Shown: positions 1 to 9,028, numbered from the stretch's first letter. The stretch is 64,000 bases of DNA from Pseudomonadota bacterium (GCA_018241025.1 JAFEEQ010000011.1:186001-250000); one strand, 5' to 3'. Notes: generated by a model from the sequence alone, not told the origin. Numbers and translations: made by a program.

Positions 1-1
1 C

Positions 2-343
2 TTCTGCTTCATCATCGACCGCGCCAAGGACATGCTGATCCGCGGCGGCGAGAACATCTATTGCATCGAGGTCGAGAACGTTCTCTACGACCACCCCGCC
101 GTGATGGATGCCGCGCTGGTCGCCGTGCCGCATAAGACGCTCGGCGAGGAGCCCGGCGCCGTGGTCCATCTGAAGCCCGGCATGCACACGACCGAAGAAG
201 AACTTCGCCAGTTCGTCGCCGGCAAGCTTGCCGCGTTCAAGGTCCCGGTGAAGGTCGTGTTCTGGCCCGAGACCCTGCCGCGCAACGCCAACGGCAAGAT
301 CCTCAAGACCGAGCTGAAGAAGATCTTCGCGGAGCCGCAATAG
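2..343 (+). CDS. Acyl-CoA synthetase (AMP-binding), C-terminal end
   Basis: The reading frame is open from the first bases of the window, so only the last 113 residues are present. It is the C-terminal lid domain of an ANL-family (AMP-forming) acyl-CoA ligase. The hinge region reads DRAKDMLIRGGENIY, followed by the usual IEVENVLYDHPAV segment. The conserved lysine lies near the end in PRNANGKILK, the residue that in this family catalyses adenylate formation. Enzymes of this type activate a fatty or aromatic acid with ATP and CoA; the acid cannot be told from the C-terminus. The gene ends about 135 bp before the next start. Confidence 0.9.
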   Translation, partial: FCFIIDRAKDMLIRGGENIYCIEVENVLYDHPAVMDAALVAVPHKTLGEEPGAVVHLKPGMHTTEEELRQFVAGKLAAFKVPVKVVFWPETLPRNANGKILKTELKKIFAEPQ

Positions 344-477
344 CGCGCGGATTGATCCTGCTCAATGCGAGCCCTTGCCCGCCGTCGGAGGCTGTTCAGG
401 CTTCCGGCAGCGGCTGGCCGTGCTAAAGTTGCTTCGACCGCGCAGATTACAAAAAGAAGCGGCAGGGAGGATTGTCG

Positions 478-891
478 ATGTCGGGGACCCGTTCGTTCTG
501 GATCTGGTCGATCACGGCGTTTTTTCTCGCCGCCTCCGTCCTGATCTCGCTCGCCTTCATCCTGGCGCTCAGCGGCCGGATCGATCTGACCGCGGCCCAG
601 CAGGCCTATCTCGACGGCCTCACGCCGCTCGACTATCTCGTCATCGGCGCGGTGATGGCGTGCAATCTTCTAGGCGCAGTCCTGCTCGTCATGCTGCGCG
701 GTTTTGCCGTCCCGCTGCTCGTCACCGGCTGGGCTTTCGGCTTCTTCCAGCTCCTCTGGCACGCGGTTGGCAAGGGCTGGATTTCCGCCATCGGCGCCCC
801 CGGCATCGCCAGTTTCGCGGCGGCGAATTTCCTGTCACTGGTCATCATCGCCTACGCGCTCAGCCTCGCGCGCCGCGGCGTGCTGCACTGA
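478..891 (+). CDS. Small four-helix membrane protein
   Basis: I do not recognise this 137-residue protein. It has about four hydrophobic segments, near residues 7-30, 50-72, 77-96 and 108-130, with short polar links, so it is probably an integral inner-membrane protein. The ATG at 478 is preferred over a TTG two codons upstream because GGAGG at 466-470 sits about 7 bases before it. The next gene starts 3 bp after its stop, which suggests co-transcription with the DUF1801 protein. No catalytic motif is visible. Confidence 0.7.
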   Translation: MSGTRSFWIWSITAFFLAASVLISLAFILALSGRIDLTAAQQAYLDGLTPLDYLVIGAVMACNLLGAVLLVMLRGFAVPLLVTGWAFGFFQLLWHAVGKGWISAIGAPGIASFAAANFLSLVIIAYALSLARRGVLH

Positions 892-893
892 CC

Positions 894-1256
894 ATGGTGC
901 AGTCGAAGGCGAAAAGCGTCGCGGAATACCTGAAGGAGGCGGACGATACGCGTCGTCCCGTTCTGGCGAAATTCCGCAAGCTGGCGCGCGAGATCCTCGC
1001 CGAATGCGATGAAGGCATGGATTACGGCATGGCGGCCTACAAGCGGAACGGCGAACTCGTCACCGCTTTCGCCAACCAGAAGGGCTATATTGCCTTCTAT
1101 GCCGGCCAGCGCGCCATCGCCGATCACAAGGCGGCGCTCAAGGGCATCGATTGCGGCAAGGGCTGTATCCGTTACAAGAACGTCGGGAAGATCGATTTCG
1201 ACGTGGTGCGCTCGTTGTTCGAGAATATCGCCAAACACCGCATGCCGATGTGCTGA
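894..1256 (+). CDS. DUF1801 (YdhG-like) domain protein
   Basis: This 120-residue protein matches the DUF1801 fold: an N-terminal helix with the segment SVAEYLKEADDTRRPVLAKFR, the core AECDEGMDYGMAAYKRNGELVTAF, and the C-terminal stretch GCIRYKNVGKIDFDVVRSLF that includes a CGKGC pair of cysteines. Members are small cytoplasmic proteins, some described as frataxin-like iron chaperones, but most have no proven function. It starts 3 bp after the membrane protein gene and ends 2 bp before arfB, so the three probably share a transcript. Confidence 0.75.
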   Translation: MVQSKAKSVAEYLKEADDTRRPVLAKFRKLAREILAECDEGMDYGMAAYKRNGELVTAFANQKGYIAFYAGQRAIADHKAALKGIDCGKGCIRYKNVGKIDFDVVRSLFENIAKHRMPMC

Positions 1257-1258
1257 TC

Positions 1259-1684
1259 ATGCCCGCTCTGCGCGTCACATCGACCATTGCCATTCCGGAG
1301 AGCGAACTCGCCGAGAGCTTCATTCTCTCCTCCGGTGCCGGCGGCCAGAACGTCAACAAGGTCGCGAGCGCCGTGCAGCTGCGGTTCGATGTTCTGCATT
1401 CGCGGGCTTTGCCCGACGAGGTACGAGTCCGCCTGATAAAGCTCGCGGGCCGTCGCCTGACCAAAGACGGCATCTTGATCCTCGCGGCGCGCGAAAGCCG
1501 CGATCAGGCCCGCAACCGCGAAACGGCTCGTGTTCGCCTCGCCGAACTCATTCGCCGCGCCACGATCGCACCCAAGCCGCGCAAGCCGACCAAGCTCTCG
1601 AAGGGCATCAAACAACGCCGCCTCGACTCGAAGAAGAAACACGCGCGCACCAAACAGCAGCGGTCGAAGCGTTTCGACGATTGA
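1259..1684 (+). CDS. arfB: Peptidyl-tRNA hydrolase ArfB (alternative ribosome rescue)
   Basis: A 141-residue class-I release-factor-like protein. It has the catalytic GGQ loop in SSGAGGQNVNKV (about residues 25-36) and a long basic C-terminal tail rich in Lys and Arg (KPTKLSKGIKQRR and KKKHARTKQQRSKR). In this family the tail enters the empty mRNA channel of stalled ribosomes while GGQ hydrolyses the peptidyl-tRNA. Length and layout are typical for ArfB (YaeJ). The frame is open further upstream, but ATG 1259 gives the normal N-terminus (start MPALRVTSTIAIPESEL) and lies 2 bp after the preceding stop. Confidence 0.93.
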   Translation: MPALRVTSTIAIPESELAESFILSSGAGGQNVNKVASAVQLRFDVLHSRALPDEVRVRLIKLAGRRLTKDGILILAARESRDQARNRETARVRLAELIRRATIAPKPRKPTKLSKGIKQRRLDSKKKHARTKQQRSKRFDD

Positions 1685-1700
1685 GCACCCAATTCACCGC

Positions 1701-1788
1701 CGTCATCGCCGGGCTTGCCCCGGCGATCCAAGATCGCCTTGGCGCATCGGTGATCATGGATGCCCCGCACGGGGTCGTGCATGAGGAT
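1701..1788. repeat. Short interspersed palindromic repeat in intergenic space
   Basis: The 195-bp gap between arfB and the PfpI gene has no gene but carries a stem-loop at about 1705-1729: ATCGCCGGG, loop CTTG, CCCCGGCGAT. It is followed by a second inverted motif around GCCCCGCACGGGG. The segment GGCGATCCAAGATC reappears at 53813-53826 next to a similar stem, so this is a dispersed family in this genome. Function unknown; it could act as a transcript-end hairpin for arfB. Confidence 0.55.
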
Positions 1789-1879
1789 TGCGGCAGGTTG
1801 GCCGAAATCGTGGCCCCTTTGTCGTTCCCGCCGCCACGTTCCCGCAGCATGATCGCTCCGCACGCCCCGGAGCTCCACC

Positions 1880-2548
1880 ATGCGTCTCTCCATCCTCATC
1901 TACGACGGCTTCACCACGCTCGACGCCGTCGGCGGCTATGAGATTCTCTCGCGCCTTCCCGGCATGGAGACCGAATTCGTTGCTGCAACGCCCGGCGTGA
2001 TCGCCGCCGACACGCGCGCGCTCGGCCTGCTCGCCTGGAAAGGCTTCGACGAGGTCCGAAGCACCGACATCCTCTATGTCCCCGGTGGTCCGGGCGGCTT
2101 CGCGATGGAGAAGGACGAACGTTTCCTGGCCAAGCTCCGCGACCTCGATGCGACCTCGACATGGACCTTCGGGGTCTGCAACGGCGTCGGTATTCTGGGC
2201 GCCGCCGGTCTTCTCAAGGGCCGCACCGCCGCGTGCAACTGGTTCTACCAGAAGCGCCTCGCCGCCCATGGCGCAACCTTCTCGCCCGCGCGCTACCATC
2301 GCGATGGAAAATACGTCACCACTGCCGGCGTCTCCGCGGGCATCGACGGTGCGCTCTATCTCGCTTCCCTGATCGCTGGCGAGGCGGTCGCCAAGGCGCT
2401 CCAGCTCGGCATCGAGTACTACCCCGCGCCGCCCTTTCCCGAGAAAGCCCCGCTCGAAGCCCCCAAGGAGATTTACGCCCTGATCGAAGGCTTCGAGAAA
2501 AGCGAAGGCCGCGAGCAGCTCGCGCAACGGCCGGTGTTCGAGGCCTAG
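1880..2548 (+). CDS. DJ-1/PfpI family protein (isonitrile hydratase-like)
   Basis: A 222-residue member of the DJ-1/PfpI superfamily. The nucleophile elbow cysteine is in TFGVCNGVGILGAAGLL (Cys at about residue 99), after the strand and loop DILYVPGGPGGF. The pattern and the C-terminal half (TTAGVSAGIDGALYL) resemble the isonitrile hydratase (InhA-like) and AraC-associated DJ-1 proteins. It is a free-standing enzyme here, without a DNA-binding domain. The substrate is unknown. Its stop overlaps the stop of the convergent SDR gene by 4 bp. Confidence 0.82.
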   Translation: MRLSILIYDGFTTLDAVGGYEILSRLPGMETEFVAATPGVIAADTRALGLLAWKGFDEVRSTDILYVPGGPGGFAMEKDERFLAKLRDLDATSTWTFGVCNGVGILGAAGLLKGRTAACNWFYQKRLAAHGATFSPARYHRDGKYVTTAGVSAGIDGALYLASLIAGEAVAKALQLGIEYYPAPPFPEKAPLEAPKEIYALIEGFEKSEGREQLAQRPVFEA

Positions 2549-3402
2549 CTTTTCGCCTGCATCGCCTGCGCCCGCATCGCCATGCGGCGCTGCTGTTCTT
2601 CGGGGTCCCAGGAGTGGCGCGGCCCGACCGTCAGGCCGCCGTCGACCTGGATATGCGTGCCGGTGACGAACTTCGATTCATCGCTGGCGAAGAACAGGCA
2701 CATATTCGCGATGTCCTCGGGCAGGCCGGGCTTGGGGATCGGCTGGGCGTCGGCTTGTTGCTCGAACATGCCCTTGGTCACCATCGTGGCCATCTGCTCG
2801 TTCATCCCTGCCGCCCGCATGCCGGCGGCGAAGATTTCGGTGCGGATGAAGCCGGGGCAGATCGCGTTGACGCGGATCTTGGAACGGCCGAGCTGCGCCG
2901 CCGCCACCGTGGTCAGATGCACCACGCCGGCCTTGGCGGTCGAATAGGCGATCGGCCCCATGCCGGCAGACAGCGCTGCTACCGACGCCGTGTTGATGAT
3001 CGAACCGCCATCGCGCTCCTTAATGAACGGGATCGCGTAGCGCATGCCGAGCGCGACCGAACGGAGCAGAAGCCCCATCGTCCGGTCCCACGCCTCGCCC
3101 GTCATATCCTCGATGGTGTTCGGCGCGCCGCCGGCACCGGCATTGTTGAACAGGATGTCGAGGCCGCCGAAATTATCCTTCGCCGCCTGCATCGTCGCCT
3201 GGATGTCCTCTTCCTTGGTGACGTCGCAATGGACGAACTTCACCTGGCCGTTGAAGCGACGCTCCAAATCCTTGCCCTTGTCGTCCTGCACGTCGGCGGC
3301 GATCACCTTCGCGCCCTCGGCGACGAACAGCTCGACGGTGCCGAGCCCGATGCCCGACGCCGCGCCGGTGATGACGGCGATCTTGTCCTTCAAACGGTCC
3401 AC
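2545..3402 (-). CDS. Short-chain dehydrogenase/reductase (SDR)
   Basis: A 285-residue classical SDR. The NAD(P)-binding motif is VITGAASGIGLGT (about residues 10-22), Asp in AADV suggests NAD preference, NNAG is at about residue 86, and the catalytic Ser/Tyr/Lys are in NTASVAAL and YSTAK. The N-terminal length and the C-terminal DGGLTVGPR are typical. The start is a GTG at 3402, supported by GGAGGG about 5 bases upstream on the minus strand. It is the last gene of the minus-strand transporter/TetR unit and has its own promoter region with a palindrome at 3436-3450. Substrate unknown. Confidence 0.88.
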   Translation of the reverse strand: MDRLKDKIAVITGAASGIGLGTVELFVAEGAKVIAADVQDDKGKDLERRFNGQVKFVHCDVTKEEDIQATMQAAKDNFGGLDILFNNAGAGGAPNTIEDMTGEAWDRTMGLLLRSVALGMRYAIPFIKERDGGSIINTASVAALSAGMGPIAYSTAKAGVVHLTTVAAAQLGRSKIRVNAICPGFIRTEIFAAGMRAAGMNEQMATMVTKGMFEQQADAQPIPKPGLPEDIANMCLFFASDESKFVTGTHIQVDGGLTVGPRHSWDPEEQQRRMAMRAQAMQAKS

Positions 3403-3435
3403 GAAACCCTCCCGATGGCCGTTTCGGCCCCTTCT

Positions 3436-3450
3436 GACTGATTGTCAGTC
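3436..3450. promoter_or_regulatory. Palindromic operator candidate for the adjacent TetR regulator
   Basis: A perfect inverted repeat, GACTGA-TTG-TCAGTC, lies 34 bp upstream of the SDR start and 42 bp beyond the tetR stop. Symmetric 13-17-bp sites of this type are usual for TetR-family repressors. Binding by the neighbouring double TetR protein is inferred from position only. Confidence 0.5.
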
Positions 3451-3491
3451 TAAGTGGCGCAGCGGGCAGAAACAAACCGGATTTTCGAAAA

Positions 3492-4706
3492 TCAGTGCGA
3501 AAACACGCCCATCAGCATCGGCTTGGCGTAGAGCGCGGCGGCGTCGAACGCCGCAACATCGGGGATGGTGTAGGGCAGGTCGGACGCCGCGTTGAGCGTC
3601 GCATTCAGCATCTGCGCGGCGATATAGGGATCGACCGCGCGGATCGAGCCGTCGGCCACGCCGTCGGAGATCATAGCCGCGAAACGCTCCGACACCCGGT
3701 TGGCGCGCTCGACCATCGCCAGCCGCATCGGTTCGGGCAGGGCGGAGAGCGCCGAGGTGCGCAGCAGCGGCCCCTGTTCCGAGAGCTGGTATTCCACCAG
3801 TGCCGCCGCCGCCGCCGCGATCTTGTGCCAATAGTCGCCGCGCACCGCCAGTGCCGCCGACTGCACCCGCCGCACCACCTCGAAGGTCCGCTCGAAGCAG
3901 GCGACGACGAGATCATCTTTGGCGTCATTGTGGTGATAGAACGAACCCTTGGTGACGTTGAGCTCCTCGGAGATCTTCTCCACCGACGCGCCGCGATAGC
4001 CGCGCTGGTTGATCAGCCGCGTCGCTGCAGTCAGGAAGGTCTCGCGCTGGCTGTCCTCCGCCGCCGGCAGATCGGGCAGCTTTGCCGGCTCCCATTTCGC
4101 CCCGTCTGGCGCCACGCCATGCAGCATGATGTCGAACATCCGGTCGCGCACGCGGCCGTAATCGTCGAGATCGTAGCGCGGCAGCCAGGTCACCGCCCAG
4201 TACATCTGTTCCATCAGCATATGCGTGCGCGCCGTCGCCATGCGGCGGTCGAGCCATTCATTGCCCGGCGCGCGGAACAGCGAGCGAACCTTGCGGAAGA
4301 ACTGGCCATAGGCGGCACCGACCACCGGCCGGTGCGGCTCCTTCAGCGCGCGGATGTCGCTGAACACCGCGACCGGCGCTTCCTCGCCTTCGCGGATGCG
4401 CCGGTGAAGCGCCAGATAGAGATCGAGGAAGGTGTAGAGCCGCTTCTCGGGCGTCGCTTCCTTCAGCGCCGCATCGATCAGCGCATCGAAGCGCTCGATC
4501 CCGCGCAGGAAGCAGGCAACCGCGAGGTCTTCCTTCTTCTTGAAGTAATAAGTCACCGAGGTCGTGATCAGGTCGACGCTCGCCGCGACATCGGCCAGCG
4601 TCATGCCGCGAACCCCGCGCCGGTTCAGGATGCCGGCGGCGGCGGCGATGATCGCCTCCTTCTTCTTGTTGTAGCGGTCGGTCGAGGCCGCTTGGCGGGT
4701 GTCCAT
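3492..4706 (-). CDS. Tandem (double-domain) TetR family regulator
   Basis: At 404 residues this is twice the usual TetR length and contains two complete TetR units. The first helix-turn-helix is near residues 14-62 (AAAAGILNRRGVRGMTLADV then TSVTYYFKKKEDL); the second is near 218-268 (FLTAATRLINQRGYRGAS then TKGSFYHHNDAKDDLVVACF). Each is followed by an all-helical ligand and dimer domain. Such proteins repress transcription until a small ligand binds; a fused pair could act as an intramolecular dimer. It starts 23 bp after the GPH transporter stop and precedes the SDR gene on the same strand, so it probably controls this transport and oxidation unit. Confidence 0.88.
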   Translation of the reverse strand: MDTRQAASTDRYNKKKEAIIAAAAGILNRRGVRGMTLADVAASVDLITTSVTYYFKKKEDLAVACFLRGIERFDALIDAALKEATPEKRLYTFLDLYLALHRRIREGEEAPVAVFSDIRALKEPHRPVVGAAYGQFFRKVRSLFRAPGNEWLDRRMATARTHMLMEQMYWAVTWLPRYDLDDYGRVRDRMFDIMLHGVAPDGAKWEPAKLPDLPAAEDSQRETFLTAATRLINQRGYRGASVEKISEELNVTKGSFYHHNDAKDDLVVACFERTFEVVRRVQSAALAVRGDYWHKIAAAAAALVEYQLSEQGPLLRTSALSALPEPMRLAMVERANRVSERFAAMISDGVADGSIRAVDPYIAAQMLNATLNAASDLPYTIPDVAAFDAAALYAKPMLMGVFSH

Positions 4707-4729
4707 GGCGCCTCTTATCAGATGCCCTT

Positions 4730-6259
4730 TCAGGGCGCGATGTCCTCGGCGGGATCGCTATGCTCCGGCGTGTGGAGGCCCTCAAGACCTACCGCTACCG
4801 GCGCTCGCGCCGCCTCTTCCGCCAGCTTGCGGACGTTCTCCTCATGGGTCGACCGGTCGATGCGATAAAAGCTCAGGCAGATCAGCGAGATCGTGTAGAG
4901 CGTGATCGTCACCGGGAAATAGTCGAGTGCCAGCAGCTTCGGAATCGCCGGGTCCAGCGTCGCCGGATTGGCGCGGTCCGGGAAGTGCACGATGTCGGTC
5001 AGGAGGATGCCGGCAACCAGCGGCCCCGCGCCCGACACCGCCTTCTGGATGAAGCTGTTCGCCGCGAAGAACAGGCCCTCGGAGCGCCGGCCGGTGCGTC
5101 GCGCGCTGTCCTCCACCACATCGGCCAGCATCGACGAGATGGTGATCGACGACGCGATGCTGAACGTCACGCCGACCGTGGTGAAACTCACCAGCAGCGG
5201 CAGGAGGTCCGGCGCACCGTTCTCGGGGAACATGTCGAGCAGCCGCGCGCCCATCGGGAACCAGTAGAAGATCGTCGACAGGATCCAGAACCCGATCGCC
5301 GTGCGCTTCTTGCCGAAACGCCGCCCTGCCGGCGTCGCAATGATCATCGCGCCGATGGGCGACAGGATCACGAAGATCGAAAACCAGAAGATCTGCCCGG
5401 CGCTGAGGCCCCAGAAGAAGGTGTTGAAGTGGTTGTTCAGCGCCGTCAGCGTTCCTGCCGCGACAGCCGAGAAGATCGCCGAGATCGTCAGCACGATGAA
5501 CGAGCCGTGGAAAACGGTCTCGAACATCTCTTTCAGGATCTGGAATACCGAAAGATTGCGCTTCGGCGGCATCGCGAAATAGGGGACGAATCTCTGCGTG
5601 CCGCGCGCCGAGACGAAGATCGCGATCACCATCAGAATGCCCGCGGTGATGGAATACTTGAAATAGCCCTCCGGATTGAGCTGGCCGACGGGATTGTCCT
5701 TCGTCGCCGTGAAGAACACGCCGAAGGCGAGCAATTGCATCGCCAGCCCGCCCATCCAGCCGAAGAAATAGCGAATGCCGAGGAAAGACGTGCGCTGGTC
5801 GTAATCCGGCGTCAGCTCGTTGACGAGCGCCGAGCTCGGGATCTCGTACATCGTGATGAAGGTGCGTACGACGACCGCCGACACGATCAGGAAGACGAAC
5901 ATCCCGCTTTGCGACAGATGCGGCGGATTCCACAGCACGTAGTAGGCGATGGCCGCGGGGATGGCGGCAGCATACATCAGCGGATGGCGCCGTCCCAGCC
6001 GGGTGCGAAGATTGTCGGAAAACTGCCCGACGATGGGATCGGCGAAAGCATCGACCACCAGCGCGATGAAGATCGCCTCGCCGACCAGAAGCGCCGGCAC
6101 GCCGAGCACCTGGCTGTAGAAGAACAGCAGGAAATACTGGAACCCGTTGTCCTTGACGCCGAAGGCGACCGAGCCGAAGCCGTAAAACAGCTTGGTGCGC
6201 AGGCTGCCGAGTTCGCGGCGAATCTCCGGCGTGATCGGACGCTGTAATGGATCGCTCAT
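4730..6259 (-). CDS. GPH-family MFS transporter (sugar:cation symporter type)
   Basis: A 509-residue, 12-helix transporter of the glycoside-pentoside-hexuronide (MelB-like) branch. The N-terminal signature is clear: SLRTKLFYGFGSVAFG, then VVDAFADPIVGQFSDNLRTRLGRRHPLMY, where the Asp residues of helices II and IV in this family couple Na+ or H+ to sugar. The middle loop carries [25 protein letters not shown], also typical. It overlaps the upstream paralogue (6256-7752) by an ATGA junction. A long opposite-strand open frame over this gene is a shadow of its GC-rich codon use. The real substrate is unknown. Confidence 0.9.
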   Translation of the reverse strand: MSDPLQRPITPEIRRELGSLRTKLFYGFGSVAFGVKDNGFQYFLLFFYSQVLGVPALLVGEAIFIALVVDAFADPIVGQFSDNLRTRLGRRHPLMYAAAIPAAIAYYVLWNPPHLSQSGMFVFLIVSAVVVRTFITMYEIPSSALVNELTPDYDQRTSFLGIRYFFGWMGGLAMQLLAFGVFFTATKDNPVGQLNPEGYFKYSITAGILMVIAIFVSARGTQRFVPYFAMPPKRNLSVFQILKEMFETVFHGSFIVLTISAIFSAVAAGTLTALNNHFNTFFWGLSAGQIFWFSIFVILSPIGAMIIATPAGRRFGKKRTAIGFWILSTIFYWFPMGARLLDMFPENGAPDLLPLLVSFTTVGVTFSIASSITISSMLADVVEDSARRTGRRSEGLFFAANSFIQKAVSGAGPLVAGILLTDIVHFPDRANPATLDPAIPKLLALDYFPVTITLYTISLICLSFYRIDRSTHEENVRKLAEEAARAPVAVGLEGLHTPEHSDPAEDIAP

Positions 6260-7752
6260 TCGCCGGCCGCCCGCTCGGGAAGCCCGTCCGTCAGTTCTTC
6301 CTCCACCGAGACGGGTGCATCCGCCAGCACGGCGCTCTCCTCAAGCTTGCGCAGATTATCCAGATGCGACTCGCGACTTATCCCGTAGCGCGACATCAGG
6401 AGCATGCCCGCGGTGAACATGATCACGATGAATGGCATATAGACATAGGCGAGATCGTGCACCGTCTGCATGTCGACCTTCGACGGATCGACGCCGATGG
6501 GAAAATCCACCGCGCTCAGCATCATGCCGCCGATGAAGGCGCCGAGGCCCGAAATCGCCTTGTTCACAAAGGCCGAGGCGGCGAAGTAGAGCCCTTCGGA
6601 ACGCCGCTTGGTCTTGATCTCGTTGTCCTCGACGACGTCGGTCAGCATCGACGAGAACATGATCAGGACCGTGATGCCGAGCGTATCCGACACCAGCCGG
6701 TCGAGCAGCAGCAGCGGCAGCAGCCAGGGCGAACCGTTCTCCGGAAAGAACCCGATCAGGCGCAGCAGGATCGGCAGCGAGGAGGTCAGGATGAAGGCGA
6801 TGAACAGCGTGATGCCGAGCCGGCGTTTGCCGAAGCGTCGCGACAGGGGCGTCGCCGTCAGCACGCCGGTTACGGCGGCGGCAAGACCGCAGAACGAGAA
6901 CAACGCGATCTGCGCGGCGGTCAGGCCCCAGAGATAGGTCGCGAAATAGAGTGCCAGGAATCCGGAAACGCCGATCGACACCGTTCCGCACAGCGCCGCG
7001 CCGAGCAGCACCAGAAAGGACGGATTGGACAGGCTGGTTCCGACCTCGCGCAGCGTGTCCATCAGCGTGACGTCGCGCGGCTCGATCACCCGGAAGTGCT
7101 TGATGCAGCGATGGGTGCCGAGCGAGGAGATCAGGATCGCTGTCGTCATTGCCGCGCCGGCAATGAGACCGTAGGTGACATAGCCGTGCGGATTGAGCTG
7201 GCCCACCGGATGCGTCGCGTCGGGCACCAGGATGTAGCGCAGCGCGACGAACCCCAGCACGCCTGCGCCAAGCACGCTGAAGAAATACCGGAATGACAGA
7301 AAATGCGTGCGATTGTCGTAGTCGGTGGTCAGCTCCGCGATCATCGCGGAGTTCGGGATCTCGAACATCGAGATGAAGGTGCGCACTACCACCGCCATGG
7401 CGAACAGGTAGAAGAACATCTGGTCGGTGCTGAGCGCCGGTGGATACCAGAGGAAGAAGAACGACACGCCGACCGGCACGGCCGCGGCATACATGAAGGG
7501 ATGGCGCCGTCCCCAGCGCGTGCGCAGATTGTCGGAGATGTGGCCGATGACGGGATCGGCAAAGGCGTCGATCGTCAGCGCCAGGAAGATCGCGAGCCCC
7601 ACCAGCCCGGCCGGCATGCCGATGATCTGGTTGTAGTAGAGCCCGAGAAGGCTGTGAAAGCCGGCATTCTTGAGGCCATAGGCGACGGAGCCGAAACCGT
7701 AGAACAGCTTGGTGCGAAGGCTGCCGAGTTCCGCGGCGGCGGCAGTGGTCAT
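6256..7752 (-). CDS. GPH-family MFS transporter, second paralogue
   Basis: A 498-residue paralogue of the downstream transporter with the same signature blocks: SLRTKLFYGFGSVAYG, TIDAFADPVIGHISDNLRTRWGRRHPFMY, and SSMLTDVVEDNEIKTKRRSEGLYFAASAF. Twelve hydrophobic helices are expected. It begins 1 bp after the stop of the truncated third paralogue and overlaps the next by 4 bp, so the set is translationally linked. Three tandem copies suggest import of related substrates under one regulator. Confidence 0.9.
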   Translation of the reverse strand: MTTAAAAELGSLRTKLFYGFGSVAYGLKNAGFHSLLGLYYNQIIGMPAGLVGLAIFLALTIDAFADPVIGHISDNLRTRWGRRHPFMYAAAVPVGVSFFFLWYPPALSTDQMFFYLFAMAVVVRTFISMFEIPNSAMIAELTTDYDNRTHFLSFRYFFSVLGAGVLGFVALRYILVPDATHPVGQLNPHGYVTYGLIAGAAMTTAILISSLGTHRCIKHFRVIEPRDVTLMDTLREVGTSLSNPSFLVLLGAALCGTVSIGVSGFLALYFATYLWGLTAAQIALFSFCGLAAAVTGVLTATPLSRRFGKRRLGITLFIAFILTSSLPILLRLIGFFPENGSPWLLPLLLLDRLVSDTLGITVLIMFSSMLTDVVEDNEIKTKRRSEGLYFAASAFVNKAISGLGAFIGGMMLSAVDFPIGVDPSKVDMQTVHDLAYVYMPFIVIMFTAGMLLMSRYGISRESHLDNLRKLEESAVLADAPVSVEEELTDGLPERAAGE

Positions 7753-7753
7753 C

Positions 7754-8923
7754 CTATGGCGCCGGCGGCGTCGTAGACATCGCCACCGCCACTTCCGCCT
7801 CTTCTTCGCTCAGCAGGCGCACATTGGCCTCGTGCTGCTCCTTGCTGATCCGGTAACGCGACAGGATGGTCATTCCGATACCATAGAAGAAGATGATGCT
7901 GGGAAGATAGTAGAACGCGAGCTCGCGCGGCACGCCGGGGTCGAGCGTTGCCGGATTGGCGTGGTCCGGGAATTGCGAAAGCTGGAGCAGAATGCCGGCG
8001 AGAAACGTGCCGGCGCCCGAGAGCAGCTTGTTCACGAAGGCAACCGAGGCGAAGAGCAGCCCTTCGGATCGCCGCCCGGTCTGCACCGCACTCGCATCCA
8101 CCACATCGGCCATCATCGAGCCGAACAGGATCAGCGTGCCGATGCCGAGGATGCCGGTGGTCACACGCTCGGCGAAGACGAGCCAAAAAAGAAGCGGCGT
8201 GCCGTTGTCCGGCGCGACGTTCAGCAGGCGCAGCGAGATCATGGTCGAGGCGACGACGAGGAACATCGCATAGAAGGTCACGGCCGCCGGCTTCTTGCCG
8301 ATCATGCGCGACAGGATGTTCGCCACGACAGGCGCGAGCACAGCGGAGGGCAGGGCGGCCAAGCCCATATAGGCGAGCTGCGTCGTCGTGAACTCCCAGA
8401 AATAGGTGTTGAAGTAGATGCCGAGCGCGGCGCCGAGGCCGATCGCCATCGTCCCGAACACCGCGGCCACGAGCAGCACGAGGAACTGGCTGTTGGACAG
8501 GGTCGCGAGCATCTCGCGCACCACCTGCAAGGCGCTCATCCGGCGCTGTTCCGGCGCGCGGAAGAACTGGATATAGCGATGGGTGCCGAGCGCCGAGGTG
8601 TAGATCGACACCACCATGATCACACAGGACACCGCCGCGAAGACCGGATAGTTCGCCGCGTTGAGCCGTCCGTCATGGCCGCCCACGGTCTTCATGATCA
8701 CGCCGAAAGCGATGGCGTTCATCGCCACGCCGGCCGCGACACCGAAGACATAGCGCACGGAAATGAAGGTCGTGCGCTCGTTGTAATTGTCGGTCATCTC
8801 CGGAACCATGGCCGAGCTCGGGATCTCGTACATGGTGATGAACACGCGGACGATGATCGCCATCACGATCAGATAGGCGATGCGCGCCGTCGGCCTTGCA
8901 AACGGCGCAAACCCGATCGCCAT
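7754..8923 (-). CDS. GPH-family MFS transporter lacking its N-terminus
   Basis: Only 389 residues against about 500 in its two tandem paralogues. Alignment by eye starts at [20 protein letters not shown], which matches residue about 130 of the 509-residue copy, so the first three or so helices and the cation-site motif DAFADP..G are missing. A stop codon lies in frame a few codons upstream of ATG 8923, and the 105 bp before the divergent gene at 9029 do not encode the missing part in any frame I could read. The remainder is intact, including [29 protein letters not shown]. Probably a decayed first copy, although it is still open and in line with the operon. Confidence 0.8.
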   Translation of the reverse strand: MAIGFAPFARPTARIAYLIVMAIIVRVFITMYEIPSSAMVPEMTDNYNERTTFISVRYVFGVAAGVAMNAIAFGVIMKTVGGHDGRLNAANYPVFAAVSCVIMVVSIYTSALGTHRYIQFFRAPEQRRMSALQVVREMLATLSNSQFLVLLVAAVFGTMAIGLGAALGIYFNTYFWEFTTTQLAYMGLAALPSAVLAPVVANILSRMIGKKPAAVTFYAMFLVVASTMISLRLLNVAPDNGTPLLFWLVFAERVTTGILGIGTLILFGSMMADVVDASAVQTGRRSEGLLFASVAFVNKLLSGAGTFLAGILLQLSQFPDHANPATLDPGVPRELAFYYLPSIIFFYGIGMTILSRYRISKEQHEANVRLLSEEEAEVAVAMSTTPPAP

Positions 8924-9028
8924 CGTCGTGCCTTGTCATCGCGTCGTCGGCAGCGATGGTTCCCTCACCGGTTACGGCGGCGGCCTTGAGCGCAAGCGCT
9001 GGCTGCTGGATCACGAAAGGGCCAATGT

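Noticed and set aside
4760..8989. Long plus-strand open frames opposite the three GPH transporters (for example 4760-6247, 6247-7296, 7709-8989)
   Set aside because: They are rich in Arg, His and Gln, have no family features, and mirror the codon bias of the minus-strand transporter genes, which have clear motifs.
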